Of a stretch of DNA of 33,173 nt, positions 7,419 through 15,927 are shown piece by piece. A model generated the notes under the pieces. The model saw only the letters and a program-made list of their open reading frames with translations. It did no database searches and was not told the DNA's origin. Origin of the DNA: a virus. The translations under genes were made by a program, and so were the position numbers. The stretch spans positions 1 through 33,173 of IMG/VR virus record IMGVR_UViG_3300034407_001577, one strand, 5' to 3'. Within the stretch, counting starts at the first letter, position 1. The number at the start of each line of letters is the position of its first letter.

Positions 7419-9239
7419 TTAACCTATTGTTGCTCCTGTTGTTATACTTCTGTCTAATTCTTGAGCTGTACTAATATCTCCGCTTACTACATAAGCTCTT
7501 AATGGTTGACCAAATTGTGCACCAATAACTTGACCTAGTTGATTAACACCACCTTGTCCAACTACGTTAAAGTCAGGTGCTTGTACTGAAACCGCACCTG
7601 ATAAACCACCTGTAACAGATGTTTCTTTCATAGCAGGTGATTTAACAGCCATTATAGCTTTAACATTTGCTAAACCACCCAATATAGCTGCTGCTCTTGC
7701 TATTTGTGCTCTTATTGGAGAATCAGGCGTTAGTTGCATTTGACTTTCGTAAGCTTTTTGAGCTGCTGAATATGTTGATACTGTTGTACCAGCTATTGCT
7801 AATGCTTTACCAACACCAGTTGCAGAACCTGCAATTTTAGAAGCTGACATTAATCCTTTACCAATCATGTCTAGTGAGTCTAATTTAGATTGTGCTTCTA
7901 ATCTATTAATTTCATCTAAAGCTTCTTTTCTTTTTTCTGCATTTTCTATTTGTAAAGCATTATAATAAGCGTTAATATCAGTTCTAGCTTGTCCTTTTAA
8001 TCCTTCAGACATTTCTAAATCTTTAAGTTCTAACAAAGCTAATTCTCTTTTCTTCTCTACACTAGCAACTTCTGCCTGAGCAAAAACATCCATATCTTCT
8101 TTATTCTTAATGTCTTTTTTAGCAGATTTAGCTTCTAAATCTAAAGTTTTCTGTACATATTTATTTCTTAAATCTCTTAATTTTATTAATAATCTAATCT
8201 CTTTCTCTGTATTTCCTATTGTAGATTCTTGATATTTTATTATATCTTCTAAATTGCCTTCTTTTCCACCTAAAAAAGATGTGTCAGTTAGTTTTTTAAT
8301 TTGCTCTAAAACGCTGTCTGATTGTTTAATTATATCCTGATTAAAAAAGTCAAATGTTTCTAATAACTCTTCAAGTGTTTTTTTTCTGCTGCTTGTGGTT
8401 AAATTGCCTCTCTTGCTAATTTCAACGCCTAAATTTTTAGTAATTCTTTGTTCGTTTTTTAATAAATACTCTTTTAACGCTTCCTCTTGTTTTTCTTTGT
8501 TGCTTATTGCTTTTATATTATTTATTTCTCTTCTTTTAGTTAAAAGTTCAGAATTATCTACAACTAATTTATCTATTTCAATTCTTGCTGCTTGTGCTAA
8601 CGCATATTGATTTATTTTTACTCTTACTTTATCAAGGTTATTACCATATTTAAAATCCTCTTCTTTTAAATCAGGAACTAACTTTGTCAATTCTTTAATT
8701 ATATTTATTCTTTCTTGCTCAGATATATTGCTATTTTCTAATATATTTAAATATTCTTCAGCTATAAACATATTAGCACCTAATGAATCTAATTGTGCTC
8801 CTAATTCTTTAGTAGATTTTGCAGCTTTTTTAGACGCTTCATCAATACCCATAAAAAAATTAAATATATCTTGACCAAAAGCTATTAATAACTGAACACC
8901 AATAAGAACACCTCCCATTCCCCATATTGATTTACCTAGTTCTTTCATAGATGCAACTACACCTCCATTTGTTTCAGCAAAACTACCAAACAAAGTCACT
9001 AATTGACCTAAGTTGTTTGCAATAGCTGTAAATCCATAATTAAGGTCAGAAGCTAAACGACCAGATTCCAAAAGTATAGCGTTGTTTAATCCTGACTGTG
9101 CTCTTCCTTTTTGAGTTGCTTTAGTAACTTTTGTTGTAGCTCCCTCAAGTTTATTCATAGATGTAACAAGGTTGTTAACCTGTACTTCAGCCGATTTAGT
9201 TGTTACATCAACCTGTATAAGTATTTTTTTACTTGCCAT
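7419..9239 (-). CDS. Tail tape measure protein
   Basis: 606 aa, long and alpha-helical. The N-terminus (MASKKILIQVDVTTKSAEVQV) is typical of tape measures; a hydrophobic segment lies at about 105-135 (IWGMGGVLIGVQLLIAFGQDIFNFFMG). Extended coiled coil covers about 140-450, then a small-residue and Ala/Gly-rich stretch (ASKIAGSATGVGKALAIAG) near the C-terminus. Tape measures set tail length during assembly and leave the tail ahead of DNA. At about 0.15 nm per residue this length would predict a tail near 90 nm, an inference. It follows the tail hub gene and precedes the head protease gene, an unusual order. Confidence 0.85.
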   Translation of the reverse strand: MASKKILIQVDVTTKSAEVQVNNLVTSMNKLEGATTKVTKATQKGRAQSGLNNAILLESGRLASDLNYGFTAIANNLGQLVTLFGSFAETNGGVVASMKELGKSIWGMGGVLIGVQLLIAFGQDIFNFFMGIDEASKKAAKSTKELGAQLDSLGANMFIAEEYLNILENSNISEQERINIIKELTKLVPDLKEEDFKYGNNLDKVRVKINQYALAQAARIEIDKLVVDNSELLTKRREINNIKAISNKEKQEEALKEYLLKNEQRITKNLGVEISKRGNLTTSSRKKTLEELLETFDFFNQDIIKQSDSVLEQIKKLTDTSFLGGKEGNLEDIIKYQESTIGNTEKEIRLLIKLRDLRNKYVQKTLDLEAKSAKKDIKNKEDMDVFAQAEVASVEKKRELALLELKDLEMSEGLKGQARTDINAYYNALQIENAEKRKEALDEINRLEAQSKLDSLDMIGKGLMSASKIAGSATGVGKALAIAGTTVSTYSAAQKAYESQMQLTPDSPIRAQIARAAAILGGLANVKAIMAVKSPAMKETSVTGGLSGAVSVQAPDFNVVGQGGVNQLGQVIGAQFGQPLRAYVVSGDISTAQELDRSITTGATIG

Positions 9240-9375
9240 GTCTAATTCGCTTTAATTGTTCTTTCATTTGTTTAAAATCTTTTACTCCAGAGTATTTACC
9301 TTTAGCAATCTCTATGTTTTCGCTTACACCGTACCAGCTGTCTGCATTTAATAAGTCAAGTATATTCTTTATCAT
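9229..9375 (-). CDS. Small protein of 48 aa between tail hub and tape measure genes
   Basis: ATG at 9375, stop TAA at 9231-9229, overlapping the tape measure start by 11 bases. The peptide begins MIKNILDLLNADSWYGVSE and ends in a basic helix (FKQMKEQLKRIRHGK). Not recognised. The coding call rests on filling the gap between two tail genes and on composition. A role in tail assembly is only a guess from position. Confidence 0.55.
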   Translation of the reverse strand: MIKNILDLLNADSWYGVSENIEIAKGKYSGVKDFKQMKEQLKRIRHGK

Positions 9376-9387
9376 AATATTTTGTTT

Positions 9388-12123
9388 TTATCCTCCTCCA
9401 CTACAAATTAATGGATAGCCACCTCCTGTGTCATATTCTGAATACCACCAACCTTGCACTCTAAGTGAAGGTGCTGTTGGGGTCATACCATCTGCATACC
9501 ATGTATCATAATTTGTTCCGTTACCATATTTACCATTAGGAGCATATATTGTTAATGATTTATTAGCATATATTTTACCTGTAGTTTCTGTACCAAAAGT
9601 TATAGACGCAACATCTGAATATACTGTAACTAACGTTCCAGAGTTACAACTGTTTCCTGTAAAATCGTAATAAAGTTGTATTTCGTAATAAGTTGGTGGC
9701 AATACGTTTAATAATTCTAAACTGCTTTTTTCTGTATTAAAATTAGTTCTTACTTGGTTTATAGTATATTCATTGTTATTTATAATAAATTTATCATTAA
9801 GATTATAATTAATTAATATCTCTTCAGATAAGTGACTTTCTATTTTTAATATTCTTTTTCTTTTATCAAACAAATCTCTTATATAATTACTATAAAAATT
9901 TCTAAATAAAGAGTTTGTATTACCATTATAATCTGTTAAAGTCCATTCATCTACTTCATTATCAAAATTTAAAGTGTAATTTGGATAAATATTTGCGTTA
10001 TTACTATAGTTGTTGTTGTAATTATATAAAACTTGACTTTGTCCTGATTCGTTAGTATTACTAGGTCTCCAATATCTGTTTATGTTATTTGGTGGACTAT
10101 TAGGTATGTTGTCAACATCAATCCAGTTTATATATTGAGTTGTACCAACCATACTTTCTCTAATGCCATAAAATAATAATGGATTAGTTAGAACAGGGTC
10201 ATAATCTCCTTTAGCTGGATATGTTTCTATTTCGGAATCAAACTTACCGTCTGCTGCATAACCCCAAAGTATTTCAGTTATATCACCACTGTCTTCATCA
10301 AACAATCTTTCATACTTCATGTGTTCAAAAGGCAGTTCTACTTTATAGGTTTTGCCAGAATCAATCCCTTGTAAGGTAAATTTCTCGTCACCAAAAATAT
10401 CATTAAACTCTTCTTCATGTTGTTTAGCTAAAAGTGTTTTTGGTTCTTTATATTTAAAATCTATTGTTTTATAGGTTATAGGAGCTTCTATTGTAGATTT
10501 TTCAACATTAACTTGACTGGATATATCATAACTGCCAGAAGAAGGATTGTTTACGGCATCTGCATAAAAATCATCTAATGTTTCTACTATAATTTTACCA
10601 AAATTAGAACTAGCATAATTATCTTCGTAATATGCCGTTAAATTAAACATCTTAAATATGCCAGATAAAAAATCTATAACTTTTATTTTAGGTAAATGGT
10701 CTTTTATTACAATTTGACTTAGTGTATTTATTTCTGCTGGACTAGTTGCATATATAGCAGTTAAATCATTAGTTGCAGGTTGTGAAGGACCATCATCATA
10801 CTCTTTGTAATTTAAGGTTAAAGTAGGTGTGAAAAATACGGTAGATTCCGCTTCAACAGTCCATTTTATATTGTAATTAGTCAAAGGTATATCTTCATCA
10901 AAACTTATTCCCCAACTTAAAGTATTATCATTACTTACATCTTTTATTTCTGCAATAACAACATTAGATATAGAATCATAAGCTTTTATGCTGTATTTAA
11001 CATCTGTATAACCAGTTTTTATGTCTAAAGCTAATGTAAAATTATATTCTTCTCTTCCTTGACCTACAATGTCAAATGTCCAATTAGTATCTGTTACATC
11101 AAAGCTTGTGCTGCCAGAAGACCTTACTAAATCTCCTATTATTTTACTTTGCGTGCCTTCTGTTGTTAAGCCACCTTTATTTCTGTGCAGCCAAATGTAT
11201 AAATTGCTAAAAGCATCAGAAGTAAAAAAGTCTCCTACAAAATCTATGGAATATTTATTTTCAATTGATTTTATTATTTCACTACACAATATAGCTGGCT
11301 TTATATCAACGTAAGATAATCCTCTTTTATACTGAACGTTGTCAAAATACAAATTACCATCGTATTGTATTTTTTCATAAATCTCATAGTTTTGACTATT
11401 GCCAAAAATATCTTCACTCAAAGAAAGTGTGGTTGTTGACTGAATTTGAGTAACTAAAGCTGAAGTATTGTTAGTTGTGTTTATAACATAATCTCCAATG
11501 CTTACTCCAGTAAAATTAGCACCACTATCAAAAAGAGTACTAGAACTTTGACCTGTTGTTGTCCCTGATTTTATATACCCTGCTGAATCAAAATATAATC
11601 TTTTAGTGTGTGTGATTAATGGATATATAACAGAGTAGTTTACAGAATTCAAAGTAAGACCTGTTTGAAATCCTAAATAAACATTTCCAGCATTATAAGC
11701 GTGATTATAATTATCAAGGTAATCTAGTTGTTGTAATTCATCTTCATTCATTACATCTTTTAAATTTACTGTATTCCCATAAAAAATAATATTATAAGAA
11801 AAAGGAATACCGTTTTTTAATACTACTTTTTTAAGTTGAACCTTACCTCTTCTAAATGGAGTGTACCTAACTTCTAGTATCGCATCTTTTTTTATTCTAT
11901 AATCAAATCCATTTTCAATGTTGCTATTGTACCAGTGTTGTAATATTTTGTTATTTTCTTTTGACGCAGGAATATTGAACGCTTGAGTAAAATCTGTAAA
12001 TATTTTATCTGGTTCTTTTACATCTTGTATTTTAGATGTAATGCTTATAGTCTCATCACTAAACATTTCTGCTTGCTGATAATTATTGTCTTTATCTTTT
12101 ATGTATAATACTGGTTGCTCCAC
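9388..12123 (-). CDS. Large tail protein, probable tail hub or tip (host-interaction) protein
   Basis: 911 aa, the longest gene in the window. The start codon is GTG at 12123, overlapping the TAG of the gene before it (TAGTG). The N-terminal 150 residues (DEPDKIFTDFTQAFNIP-like and SYNIIFYGNTVNLKDVMNEDE) resemble baseplate or tail-hub proteins of Bacteroidota phages. The rest is beta-rich with many Asn, Tyr and Ser, and the C-terminus is Gly-rich (YDTGGGYPLICSGGG). It lies between a minor tail protein and the tape measure, where the tail tip complex is encoded. I see no enzymatic motif. The tail-tip role is inferred from size, composition and position. Confidence 0.6.
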   Translation of the reverse strand: MEQPVLYIKDKDNNYQQAEMFSDETISITSKIQDVKEPDKIFTDFTQAFNIPASKENNKILQHWYNSNIENGFDYRIKKDAILEVRYTPFRRGKVQLKKVVLKNGIPFSYNIIFYGNTVNLKDVMNEDELQQLDYLDNYNHAYNAGNVYLGFQTGLTLNSVNYSVIYPLITHTKRLYFDSAGYIKSGTTTGQSSSTLFDSGANFTGVSIGDYVINTTNNTSALVTQIQSTTTLSLSEDIFGNSQNYEIYEKIQYDGNLYFDNVQYKRGLSYVDIKPAILCSEIIKSIENKYSIDFVGDFFTSDAFSNLYIWLHRNKGGLTTEGTQSKIIGDLVRSSGSTSFDVTDTNWTFDIVGQGREEYNFTLALDIKTGYTDVKYSIKAYDSISNVVIAEIKDVSNDNTLSWGISFDEDIPLTNYNIKWTVEAESTVFFTPTLTLNYKEYDDGPSQPATNDLTAIYATSPAEINTLSQIVIKDHLPKIKVIDFLSGIFKMFNLTAYYEDNYASSNFGKIIVETLDDFYADAVNNPSSGSYDISSQVNVEKSTIEAPITYKTIDFKYKEPKTLLAKQHEEEFNDIFGDEKFTLQGIDSGKTYKVELPFEHMKYERLFDEDSGDITEILWGYAADGKFDSEIETYPAKGDYDPVLTNPLLFYGIRESMVGTTQYINWIDVDNIPNSPPNNINRYWRPSNTNESGQSQVLYNYNNNYSNNANIYPNYTLNFDNEVDEWTLTDYNGNTNSLFRNFYSNYIRDLFDKRKRILKIESHLSEEILINYNLNDKFIINNNEYTINQVRTNFNTEKSSLELLNVLPPTYYEIQLYYDFTGNSCNSGTLVTVYSDVASITFGTETTGKIYANKSLTIYAPNGKYGNGTNYDTWYADGMTPTAPSLRVQGWWYSEYDTGGGYPLICSGGG

Positions 12124-13268
12124 TATTGTATGTTATTTATTTTATCAAACGCATAATCAAACTGTACAGTGTATGATATTAATTTATCATTTACTGATTT
12201 CTTGAATTGTAAACTATTAGATTTAAGATTTATTGGCAAAGTGTTAGTTCCATCATATACCCAAACCTGTTCTGAAAGCATCATTTGTCTTACTATCTCA
12301 TTATGGTCTTCAGGATAAAATCCAGTGTTTACTGTTATAGATTCTTTACCATTAGCAATAAATTTCTTTTCTTGATGTTTAGATAATGAATATGTTGGAG
12401 AACCTCCACTGTTATCAAAGTCTATTATGTTATTTCTAAACGTTTCGGATGTTATATTAATATTAGTCATAGACTTCTTAAAGAACCATAGGTTTTGTAG
12501 TGCTCCAAATTTATTGTAAAATATAATGTTGAGTGGAGTGTATTTAGGTTCACATACTTTTTTAAGTGTTATAACTACATTTGAATAAGAAGCATTATTA
12601 CTAGATACAGTTACAAAGTCTCCATCATTCAAATCTTCACTATCAGTAATAATTAAGTATTGTATCTTTTGATTAGTGTTTCCATTGTCAGTAATCACTA
12701 CGGGAGTTTGTCCTGAACCCCAAGTTACATTATAAGTATCCCAAAAATCATCAGCATTATCCCAGTAAACGTCTGCTCCTGCTGAACTTGTTAAAGTGGC
12801 TGTTACGGTTTGTGCTTCTGCATATATAGGAATTTTTATATCTGCTCCATCATTATAATAAACTGTAGTATTATGTTGAAGCACCATTGGTGTACTATAT
12901 TCTGTTGTTCTAGGGTTTATTCCATTTTCAAAATATCCATATCCGTCAATTGCCAAATAATTAGTTGTGGTTGTGGACACTGTCCCTCCTGATGAATTGT
13001 ATATAACAACAACAGTTTCTATCCACAATGTGTCTGTAGCATAGTTATTATATTCTGTAATCATATAATCTCTTATAAGTTTACTTAATTCAAAAGTAAC
13101 ATAAGTGTTACTGCCTATTGCTTGTTTTTTTAATGTATATTTTTTATCTGCACTTGTTTTGTCTGATGTTTCGCCAGTCCAAATAGATAATTCTAATTTG
13201 GCAGAAAACAAAGATGCATTGCTTATTTTTTTGTAAAATGGACTTCTTGTGTTAATTATTGTGCTCAT
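12123..13268 (-). CDS. Minor tail protein (unknown subtype)
   Basis: 381 aa, beta-rich, beginning MSTIINTRSPFYKKISNASL. Residues about 1-60 carry LELSIWTGETSDK and later strands alternate with Ser/Thr/Asn-rich loops. The C-terminal 80 residues (SKHQEKKFIANGKESITVNTG and VNDKLISYTVQFDYAFDKIN) resemble distal-tail-type beta domains. It sits directly before the large tail tip gene and overlaps it, so a distal tail or baseplate role is likely. No diagnostic motif was found; the call rests on context and composition. Confidence 0.55.
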   Translation of the reverse strand: MSTIINTRSPFYKKISNASLFSAKLELSIWTGETSDKTSADKKYTLKKQAIGSNTYVTFELSKLIRDYMITEYNNYATDTLWIETVVVIYNSSGGTVSTTTTNYLAIDGYGYFENGINPRTTEYSTPMVLQHNTTVYYNDGADIKIPIYAEAQTVTATLTSSAGADVYWDNADDFWDTYNVTWGSGQTPVVITDNGNTNQKIQYLIITDSEDLNDGDFVTVSSNNASYSNVVITLKKVCEPKYTPLNIIFYNKFGALQNLWFFKKSMTNINITSETFRNNIIDFDNSGGSPTYSLSKHQEKKFIANGKESITVNTGFYPEDHNEIVRQMMLSEQVWVYDGTNTLPINLKSNSLQFKKSVNDKLISYTVQFDYAFDKINNIQ

Positions 13269-13269
13269 A

Positions 13270-13851
13270 TTATATTTTTCTTACAAATGTGTCTTGACCT
13301 TGTTTATTCCAACCTAAAGCTACAAACATATCTTCTAGATTTAATTCTATATCTTTTACTAGGCTTGGTATAACTCCTAAAACAGTATTAAATTGTTTAT
13401 CGACTATTTTTTGCAAAAACCCTGTGCCTTGAATACCATACCTGTCTATTTTTCGTTTCATGTATTGTGCGGCTTTAGTTTTGTCTTTTATTTTTTCTAA
13501 AGTAACAGGTTTTGTTGTAATCCATTTTTCTAATGCTGATTCAGAAACATTTACTTTATTACCTGTAGCTCCTTCATCTAATATTTCACCATAGGCATTA
13601 CCCATAACTCGAAAAGATTGTGTTGCACTAAATCCTTTTTCATTTACAGTGTTTTTAATTATCTTCTTAAATCTTAAACTATTTCTTAAACTACCACTAG
13701 AATTTAATGGAGAATTAATTGTTCTATTGCCAAATAATTTACTTCTATATTTTCTTTCTTGTGGGTTAAGCATTTCTTGTCTAGCTAATACAATTAGTTT
13801 TTTTGTATAATTAGATAAGTATGCTTCTGTATTTTTAAACTTAAAACTCAT
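13270..13851 (-). CDS. Neck / head-tail joining protein (HK97 gp10-like)
   Basis: The ATG at 13851 shares its A with the TAA stop of the upstream gene (TAATG); I prefer it to an in-frame ATG two codons earlier. 193 aa, basic, with an N-terminal helix, then NSSGSLRNSLRFKK and a GNAYGEILDEGATGNKVNVSES segment. The SLRNSL and YGEILDEGAT phrases are like those of gp10-type neck proteins that complete the head-tail interface. The C-terminal half is helical. Assignment is moderate: from pattern and from lying beside the putative tail terminator. Confidence 0.55.
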   Translation of the reverse strand: MSFKFKNTEAYLSNYTKKLIVLARQEMLNPQERKYRSKLFGNRTINSPLNSSGSLRNSLRFKKIIKNTVNEKGFSATQSFRVMGNAYGEILDEGATGNKVNVSESALEKWITTKPVTLEKIKDKTKAAQYMKRKIDRYGIQGTGFLQKIVDKQFNTVLGVIPSLVKDIELNLEDMFVALGWNKQGQDTFVRKI

Positions 13852-14342
13852 TAGCAAGGAGATTGACCGTTAGCATTAATATCTGATATTTGATTGTTTG
13901 CCACTGTGATTGATATATCTAAGCTCCAACCAGCAAGTAAGTTCTCAAATCTATCTTCAAACATATTAGCAGTATAATCTGTGTCTATTTGATATAAGTC
14001 AGAAAACAATTCTCCTCTTCTAAGTGCAGACTGTAACCCGTTAACTACAGCAAACTGTGTGTTTAACACATCTTGCTTATTGTTTATATCGTGAAAATAG
14101 TTGTTTAAATCTTTCTTATCTTCTTTGGTTTCGTTGACAATATCCATACATATAACTTGTAGATTAAATTGAACTACATGGTCTTGGAATGTGCAACTAT
14201 TCACAATTATGTGTGATAAAGGAAATATGGTTTGTTTAGCTAAGTCAACTTCAAATATATCTCCAAACGTAACTGAATTTACATTAGTGTTGCCTTGAAG
14301 GTAGGTTTTAAGTTTGTCTAGTATGTCGTAAAAACTTGTCAT
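13851..14342 (-). CDS. Tail terminator / tail completion-like protein
   Basis: 163 aa. An N-terminal helix (MTSFYDILDKLKTYLQGN) is followed by strands (LSHIIVNSCTF, HVVQFNLQVICMDIV), a helix, and a C-terminal motif FEDRFENLLAGWSLDISITVANN. This alpha-beta layout and the C-terminal FENLLAGW phrase recur in tail-completion proteins next to tail chaperones in Bacteroidota phages, as I recall. The start overlaps the stop of the frameshifted chaperone as ATGA. It probably caps the tail tube at the head end; evidence is position and fold-like pattern only. Confidence 0.5.
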   Translation of the reverse strand: MTSFYDILDKLKTYLQGNTNVNSVTFGDIFEVDLAKQTIFPLSHIIVNSCTFQDHVVQFNLQVICMDIVNETKEDKKDLNNYFHDINNKQDVLNTQFAVVNGLQSALRRGELFSDLYQIDTDYTANMFEDRFENLLAGWSLDISITVANNQISDINANGQSPC

Positions 14343-15126
14343 TGTCTATATGCTTTTTTTAATTCTTGTTGTTCTATATCTACTTTTTCTTTTTCAAATG
14401 CTAAATAATTTAAACACTGGTAGAGTGGAAGTTCGGTAACTGCATTGAAGTTTCTGACATCACCTTTAGCGAGTGCATAAATTGATTGATACCAGCCCCA
14501 TTTTTTTCCAAATGCATCTCTAGCTGTTGCATATCCTCTTTCATCAGATTTGCTTTCAAATATTTCGGTATAGCTCCCAGTAACTCCTTCCCTAAATCGT
14601 AAAAAAAAACCATTGAACTAATTGCTACATCTAATGGCATCTCTTTCATTAATTCTTGTGTTTCTTCTTTTACTTTATATGGTGCAATACCATACTTTTC
14701 TTTTGCCTTAAAATTAACTGGTCTATACAATACAGCCATAGCTTTATGCATTTTTTGCCAATCAGAAATATTAGTTTCAATATCTACATATTCACCAAGA
14801 GTAATATCATCAAGCTTTGGTATAAATCCCATATCTACATCTAACAAATCAAATCTTTGTATTAATTTAGGTTTCTCTTCAAATGCCTTATTTAATATTA
14901 CCAGTACTTTTTCATACTCTTTTAAAGGTATTCTACTAACATCTCTTAGTGAAACATTACAGAATATTTCTACAAGTTTCATGTTTAAGAAATCGTTTAT
15001 CTTGTCCTCATCTTCGGCATCTTCTGTTTTATTCTGCTCTATGACTTTCATATACTTTTGGTATTGCCAAAGTTTAATGTCAGATAGAGTTGTTGGTACT
15101 TCTAGTTCTATTTGTTTTAGTGCCAT
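14339..15126 (-). CDS. Tail assembly chaperone, long product by -1 ribosomal frameshift
   Basis: Ribosomes shifting by -1 at A AAA AAT (14506-14500) leave the zero frame after residue 209. They continue from TGG at 14500 for 53 codons to TGA at 14341-14339, giving about 262 aa. The extension begins WGWYQSIYALAKGDVRNFN and includes LPLYQCLNYLAFEK, which I recognise as the second-frame part of tail chaperones in Bacteroidota siphoviruses. It has no start codon of its own at a sensible place. The stop overlaps the next ATG as ATGA. This mirrors lambda G and G-T products, both needed in a fixed ratio for tail assembly. Confidence 0.8.
14410..15126 (-). CDS. Tail assembly chaperone, short (unshifted) product
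   Basis: 238 aa in the zero frame, beginning MALKQIELEVPTTLSDIKLW. Mostly helical with an acidic segment near residue 35. It has the size, position (first late gene, upstream of tail genes) and architecture of the lambda gpG analogue, which binds the tape measure during tail assembly. The last 29 residues, after the slippery site at 14506-14500, are replaced in the longer product by a well-conserved-looking extension in the -1 frame. It is the first gene after the operator-like repeats at 15227-15308. Confidence 0.8.
   Translation of the reverse strand: MALKQIELEVPTTLSDIKLWQYQKYMKVIEQNKTEDAEDEDKINDFLNMKLVEIFCNVSLRDVSRIPLKEYEKVLVILNKAFEEKPKLIQRFDLLDVDMGFIPKLDDITLGEYVDIETNISDWQKMHKAMAVLYRPVNFKAKEKYGIAPYKVKEETQELMKEMPLDVAISSMVFFYDLGKELLGAIPKYLKANLMKEDMQQLEMHLEKNGAGINQFMHSLKVMSETSMQLPNFHSTSV
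14500..14506 (-). promoter_or_regulatory. Slippery heptamer for -1 frameshifting, A AAA AAT
   Basis: On the minus strand the zero-frame codons are GAA AAA AAT GGG, giving the X-XXY-YYZ heptamer A-AAA-AAT inside a run of seven A. Both tRNAs can re-pair after sliding back one base. The -1 frame then reads AAA AAA TGG into an open frame of 53 codons. A GC-rich stretch (GGGGCTGG) follows at once; I did not establish a pseudoknot. Confidence 0.8.
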
Positions 15127-15171
15127 ATTATAAATAATAATTTAATTGTTTTTTGTACTCTACTTTATTCC

Positions 15172-15190
15172 AACTGAATATATGTCAGTT
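15172..15190. promoter_or_regulatory. Inverted repeat AACTGA-N7-TCAGTT upstream of the late operon
   Basis: AACTGA (15172-15177) and TCAGTT (15185-15190) are reverse complements separated by 7 bases. The left arm is part of TTCCAACTGA (15168-15177), which also occurs inside the promoters at 17874-17904 and 19814-19845. It lies 46 bases before the chaperone start, between the palindrome cluster and the gene, where a regulator or late promoter would act. No TAnnTTTG box is present here. Confidence 0.5.
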
Positions 15191-15214
15191 ATATATGTAA
15201 TATATATGTATTAT

Positions 15215-15308
15215 GTATATACTATGTAATACACTATGTATATATAATACACTATGTATATAATACACTATGCAATATAATACATTATGTAATATAATAC
15301 ACTATGTA
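15215..15308. repeat. Cluster of five palindromic repeats, TAATACACTATGTA, about 17-bp spacing
   Basis: Copies begin at 15227, 15245, 15261 (one change, TGCA), 15278 (one change, CATT) and 15295. A degenerate sixth copy lies around 15215-15228. The core TACA-CTA-TGTA is an inverted repeat. Spacings are 18, 16, 17 and 17 bp, not far from two DNA turns. The array lies between the 15335-15580 gene and the late structural operon, and the same element occurs at 27827-27887. Most likely operator or activator sites; iterons of an origin are an alternative. Confidence 0.85.
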
Positions 15309-15334
15309 ATATATATATAATATAAATTATCTGA

Positions 15335-15580
15335 CTATTTGTCGGTTGGGTTATGTTTATAGTAGTAGAATGTATATAATTCTATAATCTTATCACTCCA
15401 TTGTTTTAATCCATAAGGTTCTGGTGAACGTATTATTTTACCATTGTCATTAACCTCAACATAATATTCTCGTTGTGTCTTTGGCACTGCATATATCTTA
15501 ATGTTATTGTCTATACAAAAGGATATGTGCCTAAGATAATTTTCATCATAAGTTACAAGTTTCTTTTTACTGCGTGCCAT
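15335..15580 (-). CDS. Conserved-looking small phage protein, unknown function (81 aa)
   Basis: 81 aa, basic at the N-terminus (MARSKKKLVTYDENYLRHI) with FCIDNNIKIYAVPKTQREYY and a C-terminal aromatic helix. I recall similar proteins (YDENYL.HI.FCI.NNIKIYAVP) in other flavobacterial phages, unannotated. The gene stands alone between the two repeat regions: TATTRAATTYAT copies lie directly before its start (15583-15611) and the palindrome cluster directly after its stop. That placement makes it a candidate regulator of the late switch, but no DNA-binding motif is obvious. Confidence 0.7.
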   Translation of the reverse strand: MARSKKKLVTYDENYLRHISFCIDNNIKIYAVPKTQREYYVEVNDNGKIIRSPEPYGLKQWSDKIIELYTFYYYKHNPTDK

Positions 15581-15582
15581 AG

Positions 15583-15611
15583 TATTAAATTCATAAAGGT
15601 ATTGAATTCAT
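15583..15611. repeat. Two TATTRAATTYAT repeats before the 81-aa gene
   Basis: TATTAAATTCAT at 15583-15594 and TATTGAATTCAT at 15600-15611, starts 17 bp apart. They occupy the leader immediately upstream of the ATG at 15580 on the minus strand. The same motif is clustered at 18049-18096 and 29197-29274. Probably a protein-binding site. Confidence 0.7.
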
Positions 15612-15927
15612 AAGTAACTTACAAGTGTCATGTGGAAAGTATGTTGTGTAGAGAGAGTGGGGTAATATACACAGAGCGTTTGCAAATAGGGAGAGTACCC
15701 CTTTTTCTATAACCTATACATAACTTAAACTTAAAATAAGCTCATTTAAGAGCTTTTAATATTAAATTGAAGGGTAACTACCATAAAGGGTATGAAACTA
15801 GCTAGAAAGGTGCTTAAATTGCTTGTATTGGCTTGTTTGTAGCTGATTAAGAAAAGAAATATAGTTATTTACATTTTAATTAATCATAATTAACTGAATG
15901 TTAAGAATCTAACAAAATGTTTGATAT
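15612..15927. other. Longest non-coding stretch; possible control region, origin or small RNA
   Basis: About 316 bases without a supportable reading frame on either strand. The part 15625-15701 is purine-rich on the plus strand, unlike the rest of the genome. It holds GGGGTA (15659-15664) able to pair with TACCCC (15696-15701), which is followed by TTTTT, a terminator-like shape on the plus strand. A 6-bp hairpin AAGCTC/GAGCTT lies at 15738-15755. An origin of replication or a plus-strand small RNA are both possible; neither is shown. Confidence 0.4.

Noticed and set aside
13019-13028. DnaA-box-like CTATCCACA as a possible origin
   Set aside because: Single site with a mismatch inside the coding part of a tail gene; no cluster of boxes was found.
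15215-15308. CRISPR array
   Set aside because: The repeat unit is about 14-17 bp with only 2-4 bases between copies and no distinct spacers, and no cas genes are present; an operator or iteron array explains it better.
15738-15755. Hairpin AAGCTC/GAGCTT as a terminator
   Set aside because: The 6-bp stem has no proper U-run in either direction; kept only as part of the non-coding region description.
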